NCBI GenBank assembly: GCA_031285975.1
Contig: JAITVE010000384.1
Location: forward strand, 1 to 6,328
Reading direction: 5' to 3'
Source: Candidatus Adiutrix sp.
Lineage (GTDB): Bacteria > Desulfobacterota > Desulfarculia > Adiutricales > Adiutricaceae
DNA length: 6,328 bases
In this document: in pieces, positions 1 through 5,493 of the stretch
Layout of the letters: each line of letters opens with the position of its first letter
How positions within the stretch are numbered: the first letter of the stretch is position 1
Notes under the pieces: generated by a model
The model's input: the letters and a program-made list of their open reading frames with translations, nothing else
The model's database searches: none
What the model was told of the DNA's origin: nothing
Made by a program: the position numbers and the translations under genes

Positions 1-424
1 CGCCGTAAAATAGGTGGGCCGTTGCGCCCGGTTGCCCCAGAACCATGCCCATCGGGGCCAGGCCAATACCGCCGCCCACCAAATACAAGGGGTTCCGCTT
101 CAAAGCTGTCGGCGTTCCCCAGCCCAGGGGGCCGCTGACTTTCACCGGGCTATCGACCTGCGCCCGGCTCATAATTTTCGTGGCCGGGCCCACCACCCTA
201 TAGAGCAGGGACAGCCGCCCGCCTTCCAGCCGGTGGATGGAAAAGGGCCGGTCCAAAAAGGGCGAACCGCCCTGGTTCGACTCGTCCCAGGTGCGGATTT
301 TCACGAACTGGCCGGGCCGGGCCTCGGGCAATTCCGGGCAGTCGATGACCATGAGGAAAGTGCTGGGGGACAGGGGACGGTTTTCCAGCACAATCCCCTG
401 GGTGATGACGGGTGAAGCGCTCAT
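1..424 (-). CDS. pyrK: Dihydroorotate dehydrogenase electron-transfer subunit PyrK (N-terminal part, cut by window edge)
   Basis: Translating the minus strand from the ATG at 424-422 gives 141 residues with no stop, running off the left edge; the gene is missing about its C-terminal half. The visible part is a ferredoxin-reductase-like FAD/NAD-binding protein. An N-terminal beta-barrel domain carries PGQF (about 37-40) and the FAD-binding RPFS (59-62), followed by GPLG (98-101) and the glycine-rich nucleotide-binding stretch GGGIGLAP (117-124). This order matches PyrK, which passes electrons from the PyrD FMN site through FAD and a 2Fe-2S cluster to NAD in cytoplasmic pyrimidine synthesis. 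The cluster cysteines, expected near the C-terminus, lie outside the window. The start overlaps the stop of the upstream pgeF gene in an ATGA arrangement, so translation is probably coupled; the sequence before it is only weakly Shine-Dalgarno-like. A related oxidoreductase subunit (sulfhydrogenase gamma or NfnA-like) is the main alternative. pyrD would be expected just beyond the left edge. Confidence 0.85.
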   Translation of the reverse strand, partial: MSASPVITQGIVLENRPLSPSTFLMVIDCPELPEARPGQFVKIRTWDESNQGGSPFLDRPFSIHRLEGGRLSLLYRVVGPATKIMSRAQVDSPVKVSGPLGWGTPTALKRNPLYLVGGGIGLAPMGMVLGQPGATAHLFYG

Positions 425-1194
425 GCCGCCACCCCGGCCATAATCCCAAACCGGGCCGCGTCGCCCCGGCGGTAGCTGTAAAATTCCGGCGAACATTTAG
501 TGCAAACGCCCGCGACCGCGATGTTCTCCGCCCGCAAACCCGCCTCGGTCAGTTGGCGGCGGCTGATGGCCCAAAAATCAAAATGATTGTCGTTCATAAA
601 TTCCCAAAATTTTTCAGGCAGTTCTTGCCTGTAGTTGATGAATTCCGCGCAGCAGGGCCCCAGGGAGGGCGAGATGGCCGCTTTGATTTCAGCGGGGTCG
701 GCCCCCAGCGCGGCCATTTCCGCCACCGTCTTCCCCAAAATATTCCGCACCGAGCCCCGCCAGCCGCTGTGCGCCAGGCCCAGGGCGCGGGACTGCGGGT
801 GGTAGAGGATCACGGCCTGGCAGTCGGCCACTTTTATCATCAGGCTCACCCCCGGCTCCGGGGCCACCAGCGCGTCATAGTCGCCCCGCACCTCTTCCGG
901 GCCCTGCGGGCGGTAGTTATCGCCGGGGCGCACCACCAGCACCCAGTCGCCGTGGTTCTGGCGGCTCAGGGCCGGGGACGGCAGCCGCAAGGCCTCCGCC
1001 GCCCGCCGGATGTTGATCAGCGTGCGCTCCGTGGGCTCGGCCGCGTTAAAGGCCAGGGAGAGTTCGTCCCCCTGCGGCCCGCTCACGCCGCCGAAGCGGG
1101 TGAAAACGCCGTGCCGAAGCTCCGGGTGCGGTTCGAAAAGCGAAAAACTATACCAGCGCAAATTCTGCTCTGTGTGTTGCTGCATACCATCCAT
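421..1194 (-). CDS. pgeF: PgeF/YfiH-family laccase-domain protein (peptidoglycan editing factor / purine nucleoside phosphorylase)
   Basis: This 257-residue protein has the full length and motifs of the DUF152/YfiH family. The three metal-binding residues are present: His81 in QNHG, Cys125 in ADCQ and His142 in HSGWRG. Further family signatures are TRFGGVS (32-38), SPSLGPCC near 175-185 and the C-terminal CTKCSPEFYSYRRGD. Family members were first described as polyphenol oxidases. They are now linked to purine nucleoside phosphorolysis/adenosine deamination in the cytoplasm, and in E. coli to removal of wrong (L-Ser) residues from peptidoglycan precursors. Which activity applies here cannot be read from sequence. 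The ATG at 1194 shares its A with the TAA of the upstream binding-protein gene (TAATG), and the 3' end overlaps pyrK by 4 bases. A second in-frame ATG at 1185 is an alternative start; neither has a strong Shine-Dalgarno, which fits reinitiation after the upstream gene. Confidence 0.92.
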   Translation of the reverse strand: MDGMQQHTEQNLRWYSFSLFEPHPELRHGVFTRFGGVSGPQGDELSLAFNAAEPTERTLINIRRAAEALRLPSPALSRQNHGDWVLVVRPGDNYRPQGPEEVRGDYDALVAPEPGVSLMIKVADCQAVILYHPQSRALGLAHSGWRGSVRNILGKTVAEMAALGADPAEIKAAISPSLGPCCAEFINYRQELPEKFWEFMNDNHFDFWAISRRQLTEAGLRAENIAVAGVCTKCSPEFYSYRRGDAARFGIMAGVAA

Positions 1195-2231
1195 TACCTA
1201 TTGATATTCGACCAGTACTCGGTCATCTGTTTTTCCGCCTCCGCCCCCAGGCTGAGAGGCGCCTGGGCCTTATAGAGCAGTTCGTTGGGCGGATAAATGA
1301 CCGTATTGCTCTTAATCCCGTCCGGGATGAAGGCCAGCGCGGCCCGGTTGGGGCTGGCGGCCCGGTTCCAGGCTGAAACCTCAGCGGCCACTTCCGGCTC
1401 TAAAAGATAGTTGAGCCACTGGTGGACGGCTTCCAGGTTGCGGCTCTTTTTATTAATGACAAAGGCGTATGTCCAGCTGACCGCCCCGTGCTCCGGCACG
1501 TTGAAAGCCAGGGAGGGGTCATCCTCAATGGCCCGCGCGGCCACATTATTGTAGGTGACGGCCAGGTAGATGAACTGTTCCCGCACAAAGCGCCCCAGGC
1601 TTTCCACACTCAAAAAGCCCATGAAGGCCGGGTGCCCGGCCAAGCCCTGAAGCGCCTCCGCCGCCCGGCCGAGAGCCGCCGGCGAGGGGTTGTTGTAGGA
1701 ATAGCCCAGGTAGAGCAAGGCCACGCCCATGGCGTCGCGGTACTGGTCGGTGACGGCAAAGGGCGTGACGGCCGCCCGGCGGTCGAAGAGGCTGTTCCAG
1801 CCCGGCTTGCGCCCGCCGAAAAGGTCGCGGCGGTACAAGAGGCCCAAGGTGCCCTGCAAATAGGGCACGGAGTAGGCGGCCCCCGCGTCCACCGGCGAGT
1901 TGAGGGCCTGCGGCCACAGATTTTTAAGGTTGGGCAAGAGGGCGTGATTGACCGGCGCCAGCCGGTTCCGCTCCCGCAGATAGCTCACATGGTGGCCGCG
2001 CAAAAGGGCCAGGTCGCCCTGGGGGTCGGTTTCCAGATAGGCGGCCAGGGTTTCGTGGGAATCGAAACTCTCGATGCGTATACGCAAATGGTGTTTTTTC
2101 TCAAACGCCTCCACCACCGCCGGAGGAATAATGTGCCCGCCGCTCAAAATGCGCAGCTCTTCCGTTGCCCAGCCCGAAGCCGCAGGGGCGAGCAGGCAGA
2201 GCAGCATAACCATCCGTATCACGCGCGTCAC
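1194..2231 (-). CDS. Periplasmic extracellular solute-binding protein, PotD-like (ABC-type polyamine-binding family)
   Basis: The product is about 345 residues. It has a clear Sec signal peptide (basic MTRVIR, hydrophobic core 7-18, likely cleavage after SGWA at 22) and no lipobox. The mature part follows the PotD plan: LRIL..GHIIPP..VEAFEKK, then IRIESFDSHETLAAYL, an AYSVPYLQGTLGLLYRRDL block, GYSYNNPSPAAL, and the C-terminal INKKSRNLEAVHQWLNYLLEPEVA. Family members capture small cationic solutes, typically spermidine or putrescine, for an ABC importer. Comparing with E. coli PotD from memory, most polyamine-contacting residues seem changed: the early Trp/Tyr pair reads GGHI, the Asp..Glu pair reads Gln..Asp, and only one of the later Trp residues is obvious. 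The ligand is therefore uncertain. No permease or ATPase gene adjoins it. The open frame allows a GTG at 2240, but a GGAGGTG Shine-Dalgarno at 2238-2244 sits 6 bases before the GTG at 2231, so the latter is preferred. It starts a three-gene operon with pgeF and pyrK. Confidence 0.85.
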   Translation of the reverse strand: MTRVIRMVMLLCLLAPAASGWATEELRILSGGHIIPPAVVEAFEKKHHLRIRIESFDSHETLAAYLETDPQGDLALLRGHHVSYLRERNRLAPVNHALLPNLKNLWPQALNSPVDAGAAYSVPYLQGTLGLLYRRDLFGGRKPGWNSLFDRRAAVTPFAVTDQYRDAMGVALLYLGYSYNNPSPAALGRAAEALQGLAGHPAFMGFLSVESLGRFVREQFIYLAVTYNNVAARAIEDDPSLAFNVPEHGAVSWTYAFVINKKSRNLEAVHQWLNYLLEPEVAAEVSAWNRAASPNRAALAFIPDGIKSNTVIYPPNELLYKAQAPLSLGAEAEKQMTEYWSNINR

Positions 2232-2237
2232 GAAGGC

Positions 2238-2244
2238 CACCTCC
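2238..2244 (-). promoter_or_regulatory. Strong Shine-Dalgarno deciding the start of the solute-binding protein
   Basis: GGAGGTG on the minus strand lies 6 bases upstream of a GTG codon at 2231. The other in-frame GTG, at 2240-2238, is part of this ribosome-binding site itself and so cannot use it. This favours the shorter protein. Confidence 0.7.
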
Positions 2245-2300
2245 GCCGTCAGCCGGGCGAATCTTCCCGGTCAAAATCGTCCCCTTGCTGTATGCTCCTG

Positions 2301-2329
2301 ATTGTGCCCTGATTCACAGCAAAAATCAA
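2301..2329 (-). promoter_or_regulatory. Candidate sigma-70-type promoter for the solute-binding protein-pgeF-pyrK operon
   Basis: On the minus strand TTGATT (2329-2324) and CACAAT (2306-2301) are separated by exactly 17 bases, each matching the -35/-10 consensus at 4 of 6 positions. Transcription would begin near 2294, leaving a leader of about 60 bases before the GTG at 2231. The position between the repeat array and the first gene of the operon is right, but the match is only moderate. Confidence 0.4.
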
Positions 2330-2401
2330 TGTAAAAAGTATACCGCCGGAAGGGGGTGGCATTTGGAATTTTTGGCACAACGACCTCCCTCACGCATCGT
2401 C

Positions 2402-2421
2402 ATTCCGGCTTTCGCCGGTAT
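2402..2421. repeat. Palindromic unit 1
   Basis: Arms ATTCCGGC (2402-2409) and GCCGGTAT (2414-2421) flank TTTC, with one arm mismatch. The pairing extends outward through CGTC and GACG to 2398-2425. Confidence 0.75.
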
Positions 2422-2476
2422 GACGGTGGTGGGGGCAGTAGGTGGGAGGCAATGCCCATCCAGGAGACAGGCATGG

Positions 2477-2496
2477 ATACCGGCTTTCGCCGGTAT
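2477..2496. repeat. Palindromic unit 2
   Basis: Perfect arms ATACCGGC (2477-2484) and GCCGGTAT (2489-2496) flank TTTC. The A/T pair that differs from unit 3 is changed on both arms together, a compensatory pattern that suggests the hairpin itself is maintained. Confidence 0.75.
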
Positions 2497-2552
2497 GACG
2501 ATGGTGGGGGCGCGTAGGGGTGAGGCAATGGCCCTCCACAAGAAAGGCATAG

Positions 2553-2572
2553 ATTCCGGCTTCCGCCGGAAT
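2553..2572. repeat. Palindromic unit 3
   Basis: Perfect arms ATTCCGGC (2553-2560) and GCCGGAAT (2565-2572) flank TTCC. This is the unit nearest flgA, 77 bases past its stop codon. Confidence 0.75.
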
Positions 2573-2648
2573 GACGGCAGGAGCGGTGACGGGGGCGGGG
2601 CTGGCTGCGGGGTGATTTTTTCAAATGGATGTATCTGCGTGCGCCGCG

Positions 2649-3632
2649 TTAAAACACAATCTCCACCTGGTCGGGGCCGATGATGCGGCCGGTGACGGTT
2701 TTTTTGCTGCTCAGGTTCAGTATCGAAATCGTGTCCCCCAAGGCACCGCCTTCTTTGGCCTGGCCGGAGGCGGTGATGGTCAGCGCGCCCTGCTGGGCCA
2801 CGAGGGTCACCAGGTCGCCGCGCTGCACCATGAGGCTTTTGGCTAAATTCCGGTCTTTCAGCGGGTCGCCAGCGGAGAGGTTGACTTTGAGGGTGCTGCC
2901 GAGGGCCGCTTCCAGTGCAGTCAGGGCCCCTTTGGCCTGGCTGTAGGGGATGAAGGTCAGGCTCAGGTCGGCTTCGTCAAGAATTTGCCCTTTGTTCAGC
3001 GGCCGCGCGGCCACCAGGGCCTCGATGCTCAAATCCACCTGGGCCGTGACCCGCACCCGCCCCGCATCCTGGCCGTCAACGTTGAAAAAAAACGCGCCGC
3101 TGAGGTAAGTGGGGTTGGACGACGGCTGGGGCACGAAACGGTATTGCACCTTGCCCGGAGCCAGCCCGGGCAGGGAGCCGAAACTGACGCTCACCAGCTC
3201 AAAGCGGCCGCTCTTGTAGGGCTCGGTCTCCGCCATATATTTGCCCAGGGCCTGGCGCAAAAGGTCTTCGCTCAAGTCCTGCCCGCGCCCGGTGAGGCGC
3301 AGTTCTTCCGGCAGGGCCCAGCTTGCTTCGGAAAGATTCAGGCGGCTGGCCACCAGGCGCTGCTCCAGCTGGGCCCGGCGCAGCAGCAGTTCCCGGCCCG
3401 GTTCCGGGGCCGCCCCCAGGTCAATGGCGCTGAGGGCCTGGGCCAAGGCTTCTCCCTCCGGGATGAGGGCGTTGACGGAGGCGATGTCGCCCAGCACAAT
3501 GCGCGGGCCGGAGACCGTGTTTTCCGCCGGAATAATGACGCTCACCTGGGCCGCCCACAGCGTCCCGGCCCCGCCCAGCCAGACGAACAGCCAAACGAAG
3601 AGCCATATTTTTTTGAAATTTATTGCTATCAT
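2649..3632 (-). CDS. flgA: Flagellar basal-body P-ring formation chaperone FlgA
   Basis: The protein is 327 residues, longer than the roughly 220 of enterobacterial FlgA but usual for versions with an extended N-terminal region. A signal peptide (residues 1-28, cleavage around LWA-AQ) sends it to the periplasm, where FlgA chaperones FlgI during P-ring assembly around the rod. An N-terminal domain includes RIVLGDIASV (about 44-53). A SAF-type domain of roughly 60 residues starts near 200 with ARPLNKGQILDEADL. The C-terminal beta domain contains VQRGDLVTLVAQQGALTITASGQA and ends in VTGRIIGPDQVEIVF, the hallmark FlgA ending. The ATG at 3632 is supported by GGAG at 3640-3643, 7 bases upstream. 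It follows flgG but is separated from it by a terminator-like hairpin pair, and no flgH or flgI follows. The signal peptide core carries a duplicated LFVW caused by a 12-bp tandem repeat. Confidence 0.92.
   Translation of the reverse strand: MIAINFKKIWLFVWLFVWLGGAGTLWAAQVSVIIPAENTVSGPRIVLGDIASVNALIPEGEALAQALSAIDLGAAPEPGRELLLRRAQLEQRLVASRLNLSEASWALPEELRLTGRGQDLSEDLLRQALGKYMAETEPYKSGRFELVSVSFGSLPGLAPGKVQYRFVPQPSSNPTYLSGAFFFNVDGQDAGRVRVTAQVDLSIEALVAARPLNKGQILDEADLSLTFIPYSQAKGALTALEAALGSTLKVNLSAGDPLKDRNLAKSLMVQRGDLVTLVAQQGALTITASGQAKEGGALGDTISILNLSSKKTVTGRIIGPDQVEIVF
3577..3600. repeat. 12-bp tandem duplication inside the flgA signal sequence
   Basis: cagccagacgaa (3577-3588) is followed by cagccaaacgaa (3589-3600), one base different, and then by a partial third copy (gagcca). 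On the coding strand this yields a repeated LFVW tetrapeptide in the hydrophobic core of the FlgA signal peptide. It is in frame, so the gene stays intact. Confidence 0.75.
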
Positions 3633-3674
3633 TGTTGAGCTCCGGCCTATAAATCACTTGAGATTTCAGGGTAA

Positions 3675-3700
3675 AAAGAGGCCCGCCTGGGGGGGCGGGC
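3675..3700 (-). terminator. Intrinsic terminator downstream of flgG
   Basis: Read on the minus strand, GCCCGCC (3700-3694) pairs perfectly with GGCGGGC (3687-3681) around a six-base loop, followed by CTC and a run of T at about 3672-3677. This GC stem plus T-run is a classic Rho-independent terminator, beginning 31 bases after the flgG stop and ending before flgA. Some read-through may still reach flgA, as no clear promoter is visible in the remaining 40 bases. Confidence 0.75.
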
Positions 3701-3703
3701 CGT

Positions 3704-3723
3704 CCGGCGGAAGCTTCCGCCGG
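3704..3723. repeat. Perfect 20-bp palindrome after flgG
   Basis: ccggcggaag and cttccgccgg form a perfect 10+10 palindrome centred at 3713/3714, 7 bases beyond the flgG stop. It sits directly next to the terminator hairpin, so the flgG message would end in two tandem stem-loops. It may protect the 3' end or strengthen termination. Confidence 0.75.
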
Positions 3724-3730
3724 GCTGGGG

Positions 3731-4513
3731 TTATCTCTTGAGGTTATTGGCGATGGACAGCATTTCGTCCGAAGTGGTGATGGCCTTGGAGTTCATTTCA
3801 TAAGCGCGCTGGGCCACGATCATTTCCACCATTTCCGAAACCACGTCCACGTTGGACATTTCCAAAAAGCCGTGGGCTATGGTGCCGAAGCCTTCTGCGC
3901 CGGGGTTGCCGTCAATGGGCGGGCCGGAGGCCTCGGTGGGCTGGTAGATGTTGTAGCCCATGGAGAACAGGCCCGGGGGGTTGATGAAGCGGGACAGTTC
4001 CACCCGGCCCTCGGCCACCACGTTGCCGCGCTGGTCGTAAGCGGCGATGAAACCGGCTGAAGTCACGTCCAGGTGCACCGCGTCTTCCGGCACCACGAAT
4101 TCCGGATCCATGGGGTTGCCGTCCTGGCTGACGATAACGCCGTCGCTGTTGAGCTTCCAGGTGCCGTCGCGGGTGTAATACACTTCGCCGTTGCGCAGCA
4201 CCCGGAAATAGCCTTCGCCTTCAATGGCCATGTCCAGCGGGCTGTCGGTCTTGTTGTAATCGCCCTGGGTGTGGATTTTGGCGGTGGAGTTGACCTTGGT
4301 GCCCAAGCCCACCTGCACGCCCACGGGAATCTGCTGGCCGCCGATGGTTTCCGTTCCGGCGAACTTGTGGGTCTGGTAAATCAAGTCCTCAAACTCGGCC
4401 CGGTTTTTCTTGAAGCCGGTGGTGTTGACGTTGGCCAGGTTGTGGGCAATGACGTCGAGGTGCGTCTGCTGGGCGATCATACCGGTGGCCGCGGTATACA
4501 GTGATCTCATCAT
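3731..4513 (-). CDS. flgG: Flagellar distal rod protein FlgG
   Basis: The 260-residue product has the standard FlgG length and layout. The N-terminal rod domain MMRSLYTAATGMIAQQTHLDVIAHNLANVNTTGFKK (1-36) contains the conserved ANVNTTGFK motif. A central D2-like part includes SPLDMAIEGEGYFRV and YYTRDGTWKLNSDGVIVSQDGNPM. The C-terminal helix from SNVDVVSEMVEMIVAQRAYEMNSKAI to ANNLKR (220-260) packs with the N-terminal helix in the rod. FlgG is exported by the flagellar type III system and builds the distal rod through the P and L rings. Two adjacent ATG codons are possible starts (4513 and 4510); AGGAG at 4522-4526 lies 8 bases before the first, which is preferred. It begins 18 bases after flgF and is very likely co-transcribed with it, with a strong terminator after its stop. 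Confidence 0.96.
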   Translation of the reverse strand: MMRSLYTAATGMIAQQTHLDVIAHNLANVNTTGFKKNRAEFEDLIYQTHKFAGTETIGGQQIPVGVQVGLGTKVNSTAKIHTQGDYNKTDSPLDMAIEGEGYFRVLRNGEVYYTRDGTWKLNSDGVIVSQDGNPMDPEFVVPEDAVHLDVTSAGFIAAYDQRGNVVAEGRVELSRFINPPGLFSMGYNIYQPTEASGPPIDGNPGAEGFGTIAHGFLEMSNVDVVSEMVEMIVAQRAYEMNSKAITTSDEMLSIANNLKR

Positions 4514-4531
4514 AATATATGCTCCTATTCC

Positions 4532-5239
4532 TCAAGCCAATTTGCCCAACTGGCCGATGGCTTTTTCATCCATTTCCTGCTTGGTGTGAACTATCTTTTG
4601 CAGGGCTTCGTAGACGCGGTACAGCTCTATCAGCTGCACTGACTCGTTGACCGGGTTGACGTTGGACTTTTCCAAATATCCCTGCTCCACGCTGGTGGCC
4701 TCTGCGGGCTGCGGCTGGAAGGCCGGGCTTTTGGGCACGAACATGTCATAGCCTTCTTTGATCAGCATGTTGGGGTCGTCGAACTCCACGAGCTCAATCT
4801 GCCCGACTTCCTCGTATTCCCCGTCCTGGTTGACGGCCTGAATGCGGCCTTCCGGCTCGATGAACACCGTCTTGGAGCCTTCAGGGACAAAGCCCGCCCC
4901 GATCAGGGGGTCGCCGTCCATGGTCACGATCTGGCCGTCGGAATTGACTTTGAAATTACCGTTGCGGGTATAGCGCACCCCGGCGGCGGTATCGATCTGG
5001 AAGAAGCCGGGCCCGTGGAGGGCCATGTCCAGGTCGCGTTCGGTATACTGCATTTTGCCTTCGCCGAAATACGTCTTGGACTGCTTGACCAGATAGCCCT
5101 CAAAGATGGGCACATCCTTTTTATAGCCGGGGGTATCGACGTTGGCCATATTGTTGGCGGTCAAGTTCATGCGCTCTTCCTGGGCCATCATGCCCAGATA
5201 GGTGTGGTTCAACTGATAGGGATACGGGCCTACGAACAT
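4532..5239 (-). CDS. flgF: Flagellar proximal rod protein FlgF (flagellar hook-basal body protein)
   Basis: From the ATG at 5239 the product is 235 residues. It has the rod/hook family plan: an N-terminal helix with LTANNMANVDTPGYKKD (26-42), a middle part with RDLDMALHGPGFFQID and RYTRNGNFKVNSDGQIVTMDGDPL, and a C-terminal helix SNVNPVNESVQLIELYRVYEALQKIV (from 192). Position just before flgG, moderate length and divergence from the FlgG consensus argue for FlgF, the proximal rod subunit exported by the flagellar type III apparatus. The open frame extends to 5296, but the extra 19 residues are unlike any rod protein. That ATG would lie at about the predicted transcription start, while AAGGAG at 5247-5252 is 7 bases before the 5239 ATG. 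A sigma-54-type promoter lies upstream at 5303-5318, so this gene heads the flgF-flgG unit. Confidence 0.92.
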   Translation of the reverse strand: MFVGPYPYQLNHTYLGMMAQEERMNLTANNMANVDTPGYKKDVPIFEGYLVKQSKTYFGEGKMQYTERDLDMALHGPGFFQIDTAAGVRYTRNGNFKVNSDGQIVTMDGDPLIGAGFVPEGSKTVFIEPEGRIQAVNQDGEYEEVGQIELVEFDDPNMLIKEGYDMFVPKSPAFQPQPAEATSVEQGYLEKSNVNPVNESVQLIELYRVYEALQKIVHTKQEMDEKAIGQLGKLA

Positions 5240-5246
5240 GGCTACA

Positions 5247-5252
5247 CTCCTT
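5247..5252 (-). promoter_or_regulatory. Shine-Dalgarno deciding the flgF start
   Basis: AAGGAG on the minus strand ends 7 bases upstream of the ATG at 5239. It supports MFVGPYPYQL as the true N-terminus over the longer frame starting at 5296. Confidence 0.8.
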
Positions 5253-5301
5253 CCGCGCCTGCCGCTTGTCACGCTCGGCGGCAGCGGTTCGGGCACATAA
5301 A

Positions 5302-5355
5302 ATGCAATTAGCGGGCCAAAATAAAGCGAAATATTTTGGCGGCTGCTAATCGCAT
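5302..5355. promoter_or_regulatory. Nested 54-bp dyad overlapping the flgF promoter
   Basis: An inner perfect inverted repeat has arms gccaaaata (5315-5323) and tattttggc (5332-5340) with an 8-base spacer. It is enclosed by an outer pair atgcaattagc (5302-5312) and gctaatcgcat (5345-5355) matching at 10 of 11 positions. The inner right-hand end on the minus strand includes the -24 element, and one outer arm covers the -12 element. It could be an operator, an extruded cruciform, or an old hairpin repeat from which the promoter is built. Confidence 0.65.
5303..5318 (-). promoter_or_regulatory. Sigma-54 (RpoN) promoter of flgF-flgG
   Basis: The minus strand reads TGGCCCGCTAATTGCA. The consensus TGGCACG-N4-TTGCA is matched at all but one position, and the invariant GG (-24) and GC (-12) have the required 10 bases between them. 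Transcription would start near 5292, about 53 bases before the flgF ATG. RpoN control of rod genes is known in polar-flagellate bacteria, where an enhancer-binding regulator of the FlrC/FleR type activates them. No regulator gene is in the window. Confidence 0.78.
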
Positions 5356-5493
5356 GAAATATTTATACTTTTTAAAAGCGCCTGGGAGTATTACGCTGCA
5401 AAGCTGAGGGGCCGCCCGAACTCTCTCCAGAAGTGGGCACAGATAGGCCTAAGGTGTCAAAATGATTACGCTTTGCTATGGTCAGCCCTGGTA

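Larger units (their letters stand above)
2398..2576. repeat. Tandem array of three REP-like palindromic units, 75/76-bp period
   Basis: Three short inverted repeats occur at 2402-2421, 2477-2496 and 2553-2572. Each has 8-base arms of the form AT(T/A)CCGGC and GCCGG(T/A)AT around a four-base TTTC/TTCC loop, and each is followed by GACG. Unit 2 and unit 3 arms are perfect; unit 1 has one mismatch. Unit starts are 75 and 76 bases apart. The stretches between units are also alike, about 80% identical with one single-base gap by eye, so the whole 75/76-bp block is repeated and not just the palindrome. This hairpin type (GATTCCGGC..GCCGGAATGACG) is widely dispersed between genes in proteobacteria. 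It may stabilise or terminate the flgA message. Confidence 0.85.
2232..2648. other. Non-coding region between flgA and the solute-binding protein operon
   Basis: No believable gene lies here. The region holds a three-unit palindromic tandem array (about 2398-2576), a G-rich tail (2580-2615), and a candidate promoter and ribosome-binding site for the downstream operon. Open frames crossing the array translate into VIPAKAGI-, SYRRKPV- or FRRNDG-type peptides, which are typical spurious translations of this repeat class. No clear intrinsic terminator with a T-run follows the flgA stop on the minus strand. Confidence 0.75.

Noticed and set aside
198..449. 83-codon minus-strand frame near the left edge
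   Set aside because: It overlaps the real pyrK and pgeF frames and has no family signature.
412..1275. Long plus-strand open frame (287 codons) opposite pgeF
   Set aside because: It lies antisense to a gene with complete family motifs, and its translation is rich in R/H/P/Q/G with no recognisable domain. It is a by-product of GC-rich codon use.
1422..2312. Long plus-strand open frame (296 codons) opposite the solute-binding protein
   Set aside because: It is antisense to a clear PotD-like gene, its composition is low-complexity GC-driven, and it has no domain.
2398..2576. CRISPR array
   Set aside because: There are only three short palindromic units, and the intervening sequences are about 80% alike, whereas CRISPR spacers are unique. 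No cas genes are nearby.
2285..2683. Small open frames across the repeat array, translating to VIPAKAGI / SYRRKPV / FRRNDG peptides
   Set aside because: These peptides are the typical spurious translation of palindromic intergenic repeats in several frames and do not indicate a protein.
2985..3638. Plus-strand open frames opposite flgA, flgG and flgF
   Set aside because: All mirror well-supported flagellar genes and show no independent protein signature.
5240..5296. 19-residue N-terminal extension of FlgF from an ATG at 5296
   Set aside because: The extension is unlike rod proteins, the ATG would be at about the predicted transcription start, and a strong Shine-Dalgarno precedes the ATG at 5239.
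5315..5355. Divergent plus-strand sigma-54 promoter from the mirrored half of the dyad
   Set aside because: The mirrored copy lacks the required GG-N10-GC spacing, and no plus-strand gene follows.
5390..5472. Direct repeat attacgct at 5390-5397 and 5465-5472
   Set aside because: Eight bases is too short to mean anything alone and no further similarity surrounds the copies.
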